Assembly: GCA_021813085.1 (NCBI GenBank)
Contig: JAKAMA010000006.1
Span: 1-17,237 of the forward strand
Length of the DNA stretch: 17,237 bases
Direction of reading: 5' to 3'
From: Chloroflexota bacterium
GTDB taxonomy: Bacteria > Chloroflexota > Dehalococcoidia > DSTF01 > JACRBR01
Positions 6,301-12,520 of the stretch are shown here, piece by piece. Under the pieces are notes generated by a model that was given only the letters and a program-made list of their open reading frames with translations, was not told the origin of the DNA and did not search any database. The position numbers and the translations under genes are program-made. Each line of letters begins with the position of its first letter. Position 1 is the first letter of the stretch.

Positions 6301-6306
6301 TATACT
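6301..6306 (+). promoter_or_regulatory. -10 box of the mini-ORF/hydrolase unit
   Basis: TATACT ends 6 nt before ATG 6313, which places the predicted transcript start on the A of that ATG. No -35 match is seen 17 bp upstream. The same spacing is seen at the DUF1786 gene. Confidence 0.55.
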
Positions 6307-6312
6307 GGCAGC

Positions 6313-6408
6313 ATGGCAGGACGCCGGGGATGGTCCGACGCCGCGCGGTGGCCGCACGGCGAGCGGGTCGCGCGTGACATCGACGCGTGGCGCAGGCGCG
6401 CGGGATGA
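6313..6408 (+). CDS. 31-codon leaderless mini-ORF overlapping the hydrolase gene
   Basis: The frame reads MAGRRGWSDAARWPHGERVA at its start and encodes 31 residues, 8 of them Arg and 3 Trp. Its ATG is the first base of the predicted leaderless transcript, and its TGA overlaps the ATG of the next gene (ATGA at 6405-6408). The hydrolase ATG has no Shine-Dalgarno, so translation of the mini-ORF could deliver ribosomes to it. No membrane segment or known motif is present. The alternative is that the frame is a chance reading and the hydrolase is translated from a 5' leader of about 90 nt. Confidence 0.45.
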   Translation: MAGRRGWSDAARWPHGERVARDIDAWRRRAG

Positions 6409-7412
6409 GGGTTCTGGGCGCGGCGCTCGTTGCGCTCATCGCCGTCGGCGCGGTCGTGGTGCTCCTGCTGGCGTTCACGAGCCGCCGCACGCAGGCGCCC
6501 GAGCTGGCGAACGGGCTGCCACCCCACACGGCGACGCCGCCCGCAGCGACCCCGACGCCGCTGCCGCGCACCTGGCCCGCGGGCCTGCGCATGGCGACGA
6601 CCGGGACGCCCGAGCTGATCTCCTGCCTCGACACGAACCACGACGGCCGCATCGACGCGACGGACGGACCGCAGTTCGCCGGGCTGGACATTCGCCTGGT
6701 GCCCGGCGAGGCGTGCGCCGGCCCGGGGCAGCACGCGGACTTCTTCGCCGGGTCGCCGTCGGATCCGGCGGGCTATGCGTGCGGCGCCGCGCGGCCGCCG
6801 CTGCTGGTCGTCGCCATCGCGAGCGCGGGCAGCGACCTGCTGCAGCCTTCGATGGGCGAGAGCATGGGCGTGCTGGACATCGTCAACGAGCTGCAGGCGC
6901 GCGCCGCAGCGGCGGGGATCAGCACGCTGCCGGTGCTATCGACGTCAGCGGTGTTCGGCGCGGCCATGCCGCAGACGAGCATGGAGCGCTGGATCGAGCA
7001 CGACGTGACGAGCCGGCTCGCCGCGCTGCCTTGCCTGCGCGTGGCGCTGATCGGCCACAGCCACGGCGGCGTCACCGTGTCGTCGGTGACGGCGGCGCTC
7101 GATGGTCGTTTCGCCGGGCGCATGTACGGCGTGATGCTGGACCGCACGACGGCGTTGTACGACCGTCCGGCGACGGAGATGCCGACGAAGACGCCGCTGC
7201 TCAACGTCTTCCAGACGAACGAGGGCTGGCACGGCGGGCCGATCGACCAGCCGAACGTCACGAACGTCGATGCGTCACGCGACATGGCGCCGATCGCGCC
7301 GAGCGACGGCGGCGGCGGGCCGGCGCTCGTCAGCCACAAGACGCTCGACGACGCGCCGGCGGTGCAGCGGCGCGTCGTCGACGCGGTGATGGCGTGGGCG
7401 GAGGCGCCGTAG
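6405..7412 (+). CDS. membrane-anchored or secreted alpha/beta hydrolase with EF-hand-like loop
   Basis: This 335-residue protein starts at ATG 6405; a GTG 18 nt upstream in frame is possible but less likely. Residues 4-25 form a hydrophobic signal or anchor, followed by Arg-Arg and a Thr/Pro-rich linker (about 37-58) typical of surface proteins. Residues 76-87 (DTNHDGRIDATD) match every position of a 12-residue EF-hand/dockerin-type calcium loop. GHSHGG at 217-222 is a lipase-type nucleophile elbow with Ser219 as the likely nucleophile; Asp246 and His311 are possible partners for the triad. Such proteins usually hydrolyse esters outside the membrane. Substrate is unknown. It is probably not in the arg operon, since argC has its own -10 box 35 bp downstream. 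Confidence 0.75.
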   Translation: MRVLGAALVALIAVGAVVVLLLAFTSRRTQAPELANGLPPHTATPPAATPTPLPRTWPAGLRMATTGTPELISCLDTNHDGRIDATDGPQFAGLDIRLVPGEACAGPGQHADFFAGSPSDPAGYACGAARPPLLVVAIASAGSDLLQPSMGESMGVLDIVNELQARAAAAGISTLPVLSTSAVFGAAMPQTSMERWIEHDVTSRLAALPCLRVALIGHSHGGVTVSSVTAALDGRFAGRMYGVMLDRTTALYDRPATEMPTKTPLLNVFQTNEGWHGGPIDQPNVTNVDASRDMAPIAPSDGGGGPALVSHKTLDDAPAVQRRVVDAVMAWAEAP

Positions 7413-7424
7413 GGGCAGGGAGCG

Positions 7425-7440
7425 GGAGGTCGGAGGTCGG
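7425..7440. repeat. heptamer tandem repeat before argC
   Basis: GGAGGTC occurs twice in tandem (7425-7431 and 7432-7438) plus two bases of a third. It resembles the heptamer arrays at 17047-17065 and 17121-17138 and, like them, lies beside a promoter. Confidence 0.6.
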
Positions 7441-7446
7441 GGCCTG

Positions 7447-7452
7447 TATACT
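7447..7452 (+). promoter_or_regulatory. -10 box of the argCJB operon
   Basis: TATACT ends 7 nt before ATG 7460. There is no Shine-Dalgarno in between, so the arg mRNA is predicted to be leaderless. The hexamer is identical to that of the mini-ORF unit at 6301-6306. No -35 is evident. Confidence 0.55.
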
Positions 7453-7459
7453 CAACTCC

Positions 7460-8503
7460 ATGAAGCGCGCCGGGATCCTCAACGTCACGGGGTACGCGGG
7501 CGCCGAGCTGGCGCGGCTGCTGCACGCGCACCCGGACATCGAGTTGGCGGCGGTGACGGGACGCAGCGCGGCGGGCAAGCGCCTGCCGGACGTGTTCCCG
7601 CACCTCTGGCAGATCGACCTGCCGATCGCCGAGTCGCTCGAAGATGTCTCGGTCGACGTCGTGCTGTCGGCGCTGCCGCACGGGGCGGCGGCGGAGCAGC
7701 TACTCCCGCACATCGAGCGCGGCGTGCCGGTGATCGACCTGAGCGCCGACTTCCGCCTGAAGCGCGTCGACGAGTACGAGGCGTCCTACAAGGTCACGCA
7801 TCCCGCACCGCACCTGCTCCAACGCGCCGTCTTCGGGCTGCCGGAGCTGCACCGGGGCGAGATCGCGGGGGCGAAGCTGGTGGCCGTGCCGGGCTGCCAC
7901 GCGACAGGGGTCATCCTGGCGCTGGCGCCGGCGTTCGCGGCGGGGCTGATCGAGCCGGACGTGGTCGCCGACACGAAGACGGGGCTCTCGGGTGCCGGGC
8001 GCGCGCTGGCGCTGGCGGTCCACTTCCCGGAGGCGGACGAGAGCGTGGCGCCGTACGGGCTCGACGGCCATCGGCACCTGCCGGAGATGACGCAGGAGCT
8101 GGGCTCGCTGGCGGAGGCGCCGGCACCGGAGATCACCTTCGTGCCGCACTACATCCCGATGACGCGCGGCATCCTCAGCACGTGCTACGCGCGCGCGCGC
8201 GGCCGGCTCGCGGCGATGAGCGCGGCCGAGGCGCGCGTCGAGCTGCGGCGCGCGTACGACGCGTTCTACGCGGACGCGCCGTTCGTGCGGGTGTCGGACG
8301 GTGCGCCTTCGACGAAGCACGTGATGGGCACGAACGACGCGATCGTGCACCCGAGCGTCGACCTGCGCAGCGGGCGCGTCGTCGTTGCGTGCGCGATCGA
8401 CAATCTCGGCAAGGGCGCGGCGGGCGCGGCCGTGCAATGCCTCAACCTCATGCTGGGGCTGCCGGAGACGGCTGGCCTGCGGCAGATGGCGCTCTTCCCC
8501 TAG
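7460..8503 (+). CDS. argC: N-acetyl-gamma-glutamyl-phosphate reductase
   Basis: ArgC reduces N-acetylglutamyl phosphate to the semialdehyde with NADPH, the third step of arginine synthesis. This 347-residue copy has the nucleotide-binding GILNVTGYAGAELARLL at the N-terminus, SALPHGAA, and VPGCHATG with catalytic Cys146. The C-terminal part has PHYIPMTRGI (His230), DAFYADAPFVRV and AIDNLGKGAAGAAVQCLNLMLGL, all standard. The usual motif around the cysteine is NPGCYxTG, so Val-Pro-Gly-Cys-His is a variant. The frame stays open far upstream, through the hydrolase gene, but only the ATG at 7460 fits the family start and the -10 box. Its TAG shares its last base with the GTG of argJ. Order argC-argJ-argB is a common arginine operon arrangement. 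Confidence 0.95.
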   Translation: MKRAGILNVTGYAGAELARLLHAHPDIELAAVTGRSAAGKRLPDVFPHLWQIDLPIAESLEDVSVDVVLSALPHGAAAEQLLPHIERGVPVIDLSADFRLKRVDEYEASYKVTHPAPHLLQRAVFGLPELHRGEIAGAKLVAVPGCHATGVILALAPAFAAGLIEPDVVADTKTGLSGAGRALALAVHFPEADESVAPYGLDGHRHLPEMTQELGSLAEAPAPEITFVPHYIPMTRGILSTCYARARGRLAAMSAAEARVELRRAYDAFYADAPFVRVSDGAPSTKHVMGTNDAIVHPSVDLRSGRVVVACAIDNLGKGAAGAAVQCLNLMLGLPETAGLRQMALFP

Positions 8504-9732
8504 TGGACGCAGCACCCGCGGCGAGCGGCATCGCGATGATCGAGGGCGGCAGCGTCACGAGCCCGCGGGGCTTTCGCGCGGGCGCGGTGTACGCCGGCAT
8601 CAAGACGGCGGGCGAAGGCAAACTCGATGTCGCGCTGCTCGCGTCGGACCGGCCATGCGCGGCGGCGGCGATGTTCACGCGCAGCAGCGTGAAGGGTGCG
8701 CCGGTGCTCGTCTCGCAGGAGCATGTGCGCGACGGGCGCGCGCAGGCGATCGTCGTCAACGCGGGCATCGCCAACGTGGCGATGGGCGAGACCGGCATGG
8801 CCCATGCGCGCGAGATGTGCGCGCTGGCGGCGGCGAAGCTCGGCGTCGCGCCGGCCGATGTGCTCGTCGGCAGCACGGGTGTGATCGGCAAGCGGCTGCC
8901 GATGGAGAAGGTGCGCGACGGCATCGCGCGCATCGGACTGCATCCGGACGGTGGGCACGCGTTCGCGCGCGCGATCATGACCACGGACACGCGTCCGAAG
9001 ACGCTTGCCGTGCGCTTCGGGTGCAATGGCCGCGACTTCGCGATCGGCGCCGCCGCGAAGGGGTCGGGCATGATCCACCCGGACATGGCGACGATGTTCT
9101 GCTTCCTAACGACCGACGCGCCGGTCGACCCGACGTTCCTGCGCGACGCGCTGCGCGACGCCGTGGACGACTCGCTGAACATGATCAGCGTGGACAACGA
9201 CACCAGCACCAGCGACACCGTGGCGATCCTCGCCAACGGCGCGACCGGAGGCGAGACGATCGATGCGTCGCACGCCTGCGCGGCCGCTTTTGCGGCGGCG
9301 CTGCACCAGGTGTGCGTCGGCGTGGCGCGGATGCTCGCGCGCGACGGCGAGGGCGCGGAGAAGCTGATCGAGGTGCGGGTCGAGGGCGCGGCGTCGCAGG
9401 CCGACGCGCGCGCGGCCGCGCGCACGATCAGCGCGTCGCCGCTGGTGAAGACGGCGGTACACGGCAACGACCCGAACTGGGGCCGACTGCTGATGGCCGT
9501 GGGACGCAGCGGCGCGCGCATCGACCTCGCCCGCGCGCACGTGTGGCTCGGCGGGACGCAGGTGTTCGCCGGCGAGCCGCTGGCGTACGACGAGCAGGCG
9601 GCGAGCGATGAGCTGCGGCGCGAGGAGGTGCTGCTGCGCATCGACCTGGGCTGCGGCGGCGAGGCGGCGACGGCGTGGGGGTGCGACATGACGCCGGAGT
9701 ACGTGCACATCAACAGTGACTACACCACCTGA
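8503..9732 (+). CDS. argJ: bifunctional ornithine acetyltransferase / N-acetylglutamate synthase
   Basis: ArgJ moves the acetyl group from acetylornithine to glutamate and so recycles it; many copies can also use acetyl-CoA. The 409-residue protein has the ISVDNDTSTSDTV motif, VGSTGVIGKRLPM (oxyanion-hole Thr-Gly) and KGSGMIHPDMATMF, where Thr197 is the nucleophile released by self-cleavage between Ala196 and Thr197. The C-terminus has TAVHGNDPNWGRLL and a YVHINSDYTT ending, both typical. The start taken is GTG 8503, overlapping the argC stop by one base; ATG 8536 is an alternative that drops 11 residues. An unusual point is NAGIANVAMGETG (residues 86-98), where the family normally has NSGNANACTGE. 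It overlaps argB by 17 nt. Confidence 0.93.
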   Translation: MDAAPAASGIAMIEGGSVTSPRGFRAGAVYAGIKTAGEGKLDVALLASDRPCAAAAMFTRSSVKGAPVLVSQEHVRDGRAQAIVVNAGIANVAMGETGMAHAREMCALAAAKLGVAPADVLVGSTGVIGKRLPMEKVRDGIARIGLHPDGGHAFARAIMTTDTRPKTLAVRFGCNGRDFAIGAAAKGSGMIHPDMATMFCFLTTDAPVDPTFLRDALRDAVDDSLNMISVDNDTSTSDTVAILANGATGGETIDASHACAAAFAAALHQVCVGVARMLARDGEGAEKLIEVRVEGAASQADARAAARTISASPLVKTAVHGNDPNWGRLLMAVGRSGARIDLARAHVWLGGTQVFAGEPLAYDEQAASDELRREEVLLRIDLGCGGEAATAWGCDMTPEYVHINSDYTT

Positions 9733-10507
9733 CGCACAGCGCCCCATCGTGGTCAAGCTCGGCGGCTCGACGCTCGGCGCGCACGACACGTCGATCGCGG
9801 ATATCGCGGCGGCGCGGCGCGGCGGTCGGCAGGCCGTCGTGGTGCACGGCGGTGGCGCGGCGATCAGCGCCTGGCTCGCGCGCAGCGGCATCGAGCCGCG
9901 CTTCGCGCGCGGGCTGCGGGTCACCGACGCGGCAACGCTCGAGGTCGTCGTGGCGGTGCTGGCGGGCGTCGTCAACAAGCAGATCGTCGCGCAGCTCGGG
10001 GCGCTCGGGGCGCCGGCGATCGGCCTCAGCGGCGCCGACAGCCTGATCCTGCAGGCGCGGCGGTACGACGAGGCGCTGGGATTCGTGGGCAAGATCGAGC
10101 GCGTGAACCCGTACCCGGTGGAGGAGCTGCTGCGGCTCGGCTACCTGCCGGTGATCGCGCCGATCGCGGTCGAGAGCGACGACGGCGCGGCGCCGCAACT
10201 GCTGAACACGAACGCCGACACCGCCGCCGGCGAGCTGGCGGCCGCGCTGCACGCCGGGCGCCTCGTGTTCCTGACGGACGTGGATGGCGTGCTCGATGGG
10301 GAGCGCCGCGTGCTGCCGCGGCTCTCGGTCGCGCAAGCGCGGGGGCTGATCGCCGAGGGCATCGCGGCGGGCGGCATGGTGCCCAAGCTGGAGGCAGCGG
10401 TGCGCGCGGCGGGCGCCGGCTGCTCGACGCGCATCGTCAACGGCACGCGGCCGGGCGCGCTCGCCGCCGCGCTGTCGGACGGCGGCGGCGGCACGACGGT
10501 CGGGTGA
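9716..10507 (+). CDS. argB: N-acetylglutamate kinase
   Basis: ArgB phosphorylates N-acetylglutamate with ATP, the second step of arginine synthesis. The 263-residue protein starts at GTG 9716 inside argJ (17-nt overlap). It has the amino-acid kinase motifs VVKLGGS (12-18) and VVHGGG (42-47), then RGLRVTD, GLSGADS, LLNTNADTAAGELAAAL, FLTDVDGVLDG and GGMVPKLEAAV. Only 11 residues come before VVKLGGS, so the N-terminal helix that mediates arginine inhibition in hexameric enzymes is missing and the protein resembles the arginine-insensitive Escherichia coli type in that respect. It is the last plus-strand gene before two convergent minus-strand genes. argD and argF are not in the window. Confidence 0.94.
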   Translation: MTTPPDAQRPIVVKLGGSTLGAHDTSIADIAAARRGGRQAVVVHGGGAAISAWLARSGIEPRFARGLRVTDAATLEVVVAVLAGVVNKQIVAQLGALGAPAIGLSGADSLILQARRYDEALGFVGKIERVNPYPVEELLRLGYLPVIAPIAVESDDGAAPQLLNTNADTAAGELAAALHAGRLVFLTDVDGVLDGERRVLPRLSVAQARGLIAEGIAAGGMVPKLEAAVRAAGAGCSTRIVNGTRPGALAAALSDGGGGTTVG

Positions 10508-10517
10508 CGCGCGGACG

Positions 10518-10985
10518 TCAGAGCAGCTCGAGGTCCGGGAAGTACGTGCGATAGTAGCCCTTGTCGCGCGTAAGCAGGCCGTCCGCGTGCGTCTCGGCGT
10601 GGGCGCCGATGATGAAGTCGGCGATGATGTGCTGCCGGGGCGCGAGCCGGGATCCGCACGCTCGACACTCCAGCCATTGCCTGGAGCCGCAGGATGGGCA
10701 CGTGAGGCCGGCCGTACGACGGCTGACGTACGAGCGCCATGCCGCGCCTGCAAGGAACAGCGCGCGGTCACTGGACGGAACCGCGTTCAGGCCTGTCCGA
10801 TCCAGGAACTCGGCGAGGTCCGCCACACTCGCGAACGACGGCGCAAGCTCGGCGACGACCGGCTCGCTGACGACGAGAGCGCCTCGCCGGGCACTTTCGG
10901 CGAGCGCACGTTCCGAGGCGTCGCCATGCGGGGAGTCCTCGATCAGGACGTCGAGCAGGACGTTGGTGTCGATCGCCGTGATCAC
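10518..10985 (-). CDS. PIN-domain toxin with inserted four-cysteine zinc-ribbon-like segment
   Basis: The 155-residue protein starts at GTG 10985, overlapping the antitoxin stop by GTGA. The PIN acidic residues are Asp6 (TAIDTNVLLDV), Glu46 (VVAELAP), Asp123 (IIADFIIGAHA) and Asp141 (LLTRDKGYYRTYFPDLELL), so the nuclease centre looks intact. Between residues 90 and 121, where related VapC proteins have a short basic loop (YRRxGGxRxR), there is Cys96-x2-Cys99-x7-Cys107-x2-Cys110, a zinc-ribbon or rubredoxin-like knuckle pair. It should be an RNA-cutting toxin neutralised by the AbrB-type partner. The extra cysteines may help bind RNA or hold the active site and could make it sensitive to zinc or oxidation; that is inference. 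It ends 10 bp from the argB stop. Confidence 0.85.
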   Translation of the reverse strand: MITAIDTNVLLDVLIEDSPHGDASERALAESARRGALVVSEPVVAELAPSFASVADLAEFLDRTGLNAVPSSDRALFLAGAAWRSYVSRRTAGLTCPSCGSRQWLECRACGSRLAPRQHIIADFIIGAHAETHADGLLTRDKGYYRTYFPDLELL

Positions 10986-11257
10986 CGCCCGCGCCAGTCA
11001 TCGATCAGCTTGTCCGGGTCCTGCCCTTTCAGCCACTTCGCGTACCCGCGCCATGCGGCGAACGGCGACTCCGGGAGCCGTTTGCGGAGCTTCACCACGC
11101 CGGCTTCCTCCGTGAACTCCACCGAGTCGCCGGGCCGCAGCCCGAGCCGGTCACGGATCCGCTTGGGCACGGTGAGCTGGCCCTTGCTGGTCATTCTGGC
11201 AGCGACCGTGATGTCGGCCTGCTCGCGCGCCCGCCTGGCTGCTGCTGCGCTCGTCAT
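10982..11257 (-). CDS. AbrB/MazE-type (SpoVT-AbrB) antitoxin
   Basis: This 91-residue protein has a swapped-hairpin AbrB DNA-binding domain at about residues 16-62: ITVAARMTSKGQLTVPKRIR, then DRLGLRPGDSVEFTEEAGVVKLRKR. The tail (AAWRGYAKWLKGQDPDKLIDDWRGR) is amphipathic and probably wraps around the PIN toxin encoded next. A GGAGG Shine-Dalgarno (plus-strand 11263-11267) lies 5 nt upstream of the ATG. The stop overlaps the toxin start by GTGA. Three short half-sites upstream (11269-11299) are candidate operators for autoregulation. Confidence 0.88.
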   Translation of the reverse strand: MTSAAAARRAREQADITVAARMTSKGQLTVPKRIRDRLGLRPGDSVEFTEEAGVVKLRKRLPESPFAAWRGYAKWLKGQDPDKLIDDWRGR

Positions 11258-11268
11258 CGCCCCCTCCA

Positions 11269-11299
11269 GTAAGGAATATCTCTCTTACTTGATTGTAAG
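11269..11299 (-). promoter_or_regulatory. promoter/operator of the AbrB-PIN operon
   Basis: Three half-sites alternate in orientation: GTAAG (11269-11273), CTTAC (11284-11288) and GTAAG (11295-11299), forming inverted repeats with 10-bp and 6-bp spacers. On the minus strand the best -10 is TACAAT (11292-11297), overlapping two half-sites. The region is markedly AT-richer than its surroundings. Repression by the AbrB antitoxin, with or without the toxin, is likely but inferred. Confidence 0.55.
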
Positions 11300-11348
11300 G
11301 AGGAGCGCCACGACAACGCAAATGTGCGCTGTGGGCGGAGGGTTGTCC

Positions 11349-12437
11349 CTACGCGCCCTCGCGCAGGGCGCGGGCGAGGGCGAAGGGGTCGCTGGAGACG
11401 ACGCTCGCCGCGTACAGCTCCATGGCGCCGATGTCGGCGGTGCGGCTGCTCGGGTCGCCGCGGTCGACGATGCGGACGACGACCGGGAAGCCTTCCCAGC
11501 TCTCGGGCGTCTCGCCCCAGGGCGGCGTGTAGATGACGAGGTTGAACGAGCTGACCCCGAGGCGGTCGCGGAAGCACGCGAGCACGTCGTAGATGCGGTC
11601 CTTGAGCGACGTGGAGACGACGGGCGCGAGGAGCAGCACCTCGTTCTCCTTCTTCGGCGCCAGGTCGGCGATCACCTGCGTGCCGTCCTGCTCGAACGCC
11701 AGGCCCAGCGACGCGTGGGCCAGGTAGAGGTCATCGAAGTAGTTGCTGCGGCTGTGGGCCTGGTAGACGGCGGCGCAGCGGCGCAGGTACTCGACGGCGG
11801 CGTAGTGCATGTCGCGGCCCATGATCACCTGGGCATGACCGTGGAGCAGCGAGGCGCCGGCGCGCCAGAGGCAGTTCCAGAGGAACATGTAGTACTTGGC
11901 CTGCGGGTCGCTGGCGTGGGCGAGGTCACCCCAGCGGCCGCCGGTGTCGACGTAGTCGTGGATCTGCTCGCGGGTGAAACGGAGCGGGTGCCGCTCGTTG
12001 AAGACGACGAGCCCATGGAAGCCATCGAACTTGGCGATGTTGCTCGCCGTCACGCAGCTCTCGCCCTGCACACGGCCGAAGAGGTCCTCGGGCGTGCCGC
12101 TGAGCGGGTCGTAGAGCGGGTCGGCGGACGTGCGCTCGAGCTCTTCGTCGAGCCTGACCTCCTGGCGCCACATCGGCCGGCTGGAGCGGAGCCAGTTGAA
12201 GAGCACTCCTTCAAGCGTGACGACGTTCGTGACCTTGATGATCGTCTGTTCGAGCGTGGGCTCGACGCTGCCGAACTGCCTCTCGATCCACGGCACCATC
12301 GCCTCGGGCGGCACGAGGCGGCCGCGCGTGCTGCTCACGTGGAACAGGCGCTCGAAGCGGGCGCGCTGCTCGTGGTCGAGCGCGGCGATGGCGTCCTCGA
12401 TCTGCAGGATGTTCACGTCGTCGTGGCGGATCGTCAT
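11349..12437 (-). CDS. GalT/HIT-superfamily nucleotidyltransferase-like protein
   Basis: The protein has 362 residues from ATG 12437; AGGA lies 5 nt upstream. It resembles galactose-1-phosphate uridylyltransferase and related HIT-fold enzymes: SCVTASNIAKFDGFHGLVVFNERHP (about 128-151) is like the substrate-loop region, and LLHGHAQVIMGRD (198-209) carries the His-x-His-x-Gln signature (His199, His201, Gln203) with the second histidine as probable nucleophile. Classical GalT has HPHGQ, so the exact reaction is open: uridylyl transfer, nucleotide-sugar phosphorolysis or diadenosine polyphosphate cleavage are all possible. It follows purH in the same direction after 83 bp and may be part of the pur transcript. 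The frame is open upstream into purH, but residues before ATG 12437 look non-coding. Confidence 0.68.
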   Translation of the reverse strand: MTIRHDDVNILQIEDAIAALDHEQRARFERLFHVSSTRGRLVPPEAMVPWIERQFGSVEPTLEQTIIKVTNVVTLEGVLFNWLRSSRPMWRQEVRLDEELERTSADPLYDPLSGTPEDLFGRVQGESCVTASNIAKFDGFHGLVVFNERHPLRFTREQIHDYVDTGGRWGDLAHASDPQAKYYMFLWNCLWRAGASLLHGHAQVIMGRDMHYAAVEYLRRCAAVYQAHSRSNYFDDLYLAHASLGLAFEQDGTQVIADLAPKKENEVLLLAPVVSTSLKDRIYDVLACFRDRLGVSSFNLVIYTPPWGETPESWEGFPVVVRIVDRGDPSSRTADIGAMELYAASVVSSDPFALARALREGA

Positions 12438-12481
12438 ACTCGTCCTGTCCCCCGCTCTCCCTCGCACGGCGCCCGCGTCGC

Positions 12482-12499
12482 CGCCGGCTCCTTCCGGCG
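12482..12499 (-). terminator. hairpin between purH and the GalT-like gene
   Basis: CGCCGG (12482-12487) and CCGGCG (12494-12499) form a 6-bp GC-only stem with a 6-nt loop inside the 83-bp gap. It lacks a T-run and may only attenuate readthrough. Confidence 0.3.
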
Positions 12500-12520
12500 A
12501 GACGGCCGCGGCTGGCGCCG

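Noticed and set aside
5936..8503. One 855-residue plus-strand frame covering the hydrolase region and argC
   Set aside because: Only the last 347 residues are ArgC. The upstream part lies in a different frame from the HisJ and hydrolase genes, is arginine/alanine-rich, and is a GC-driven open frame rather than a fusion.
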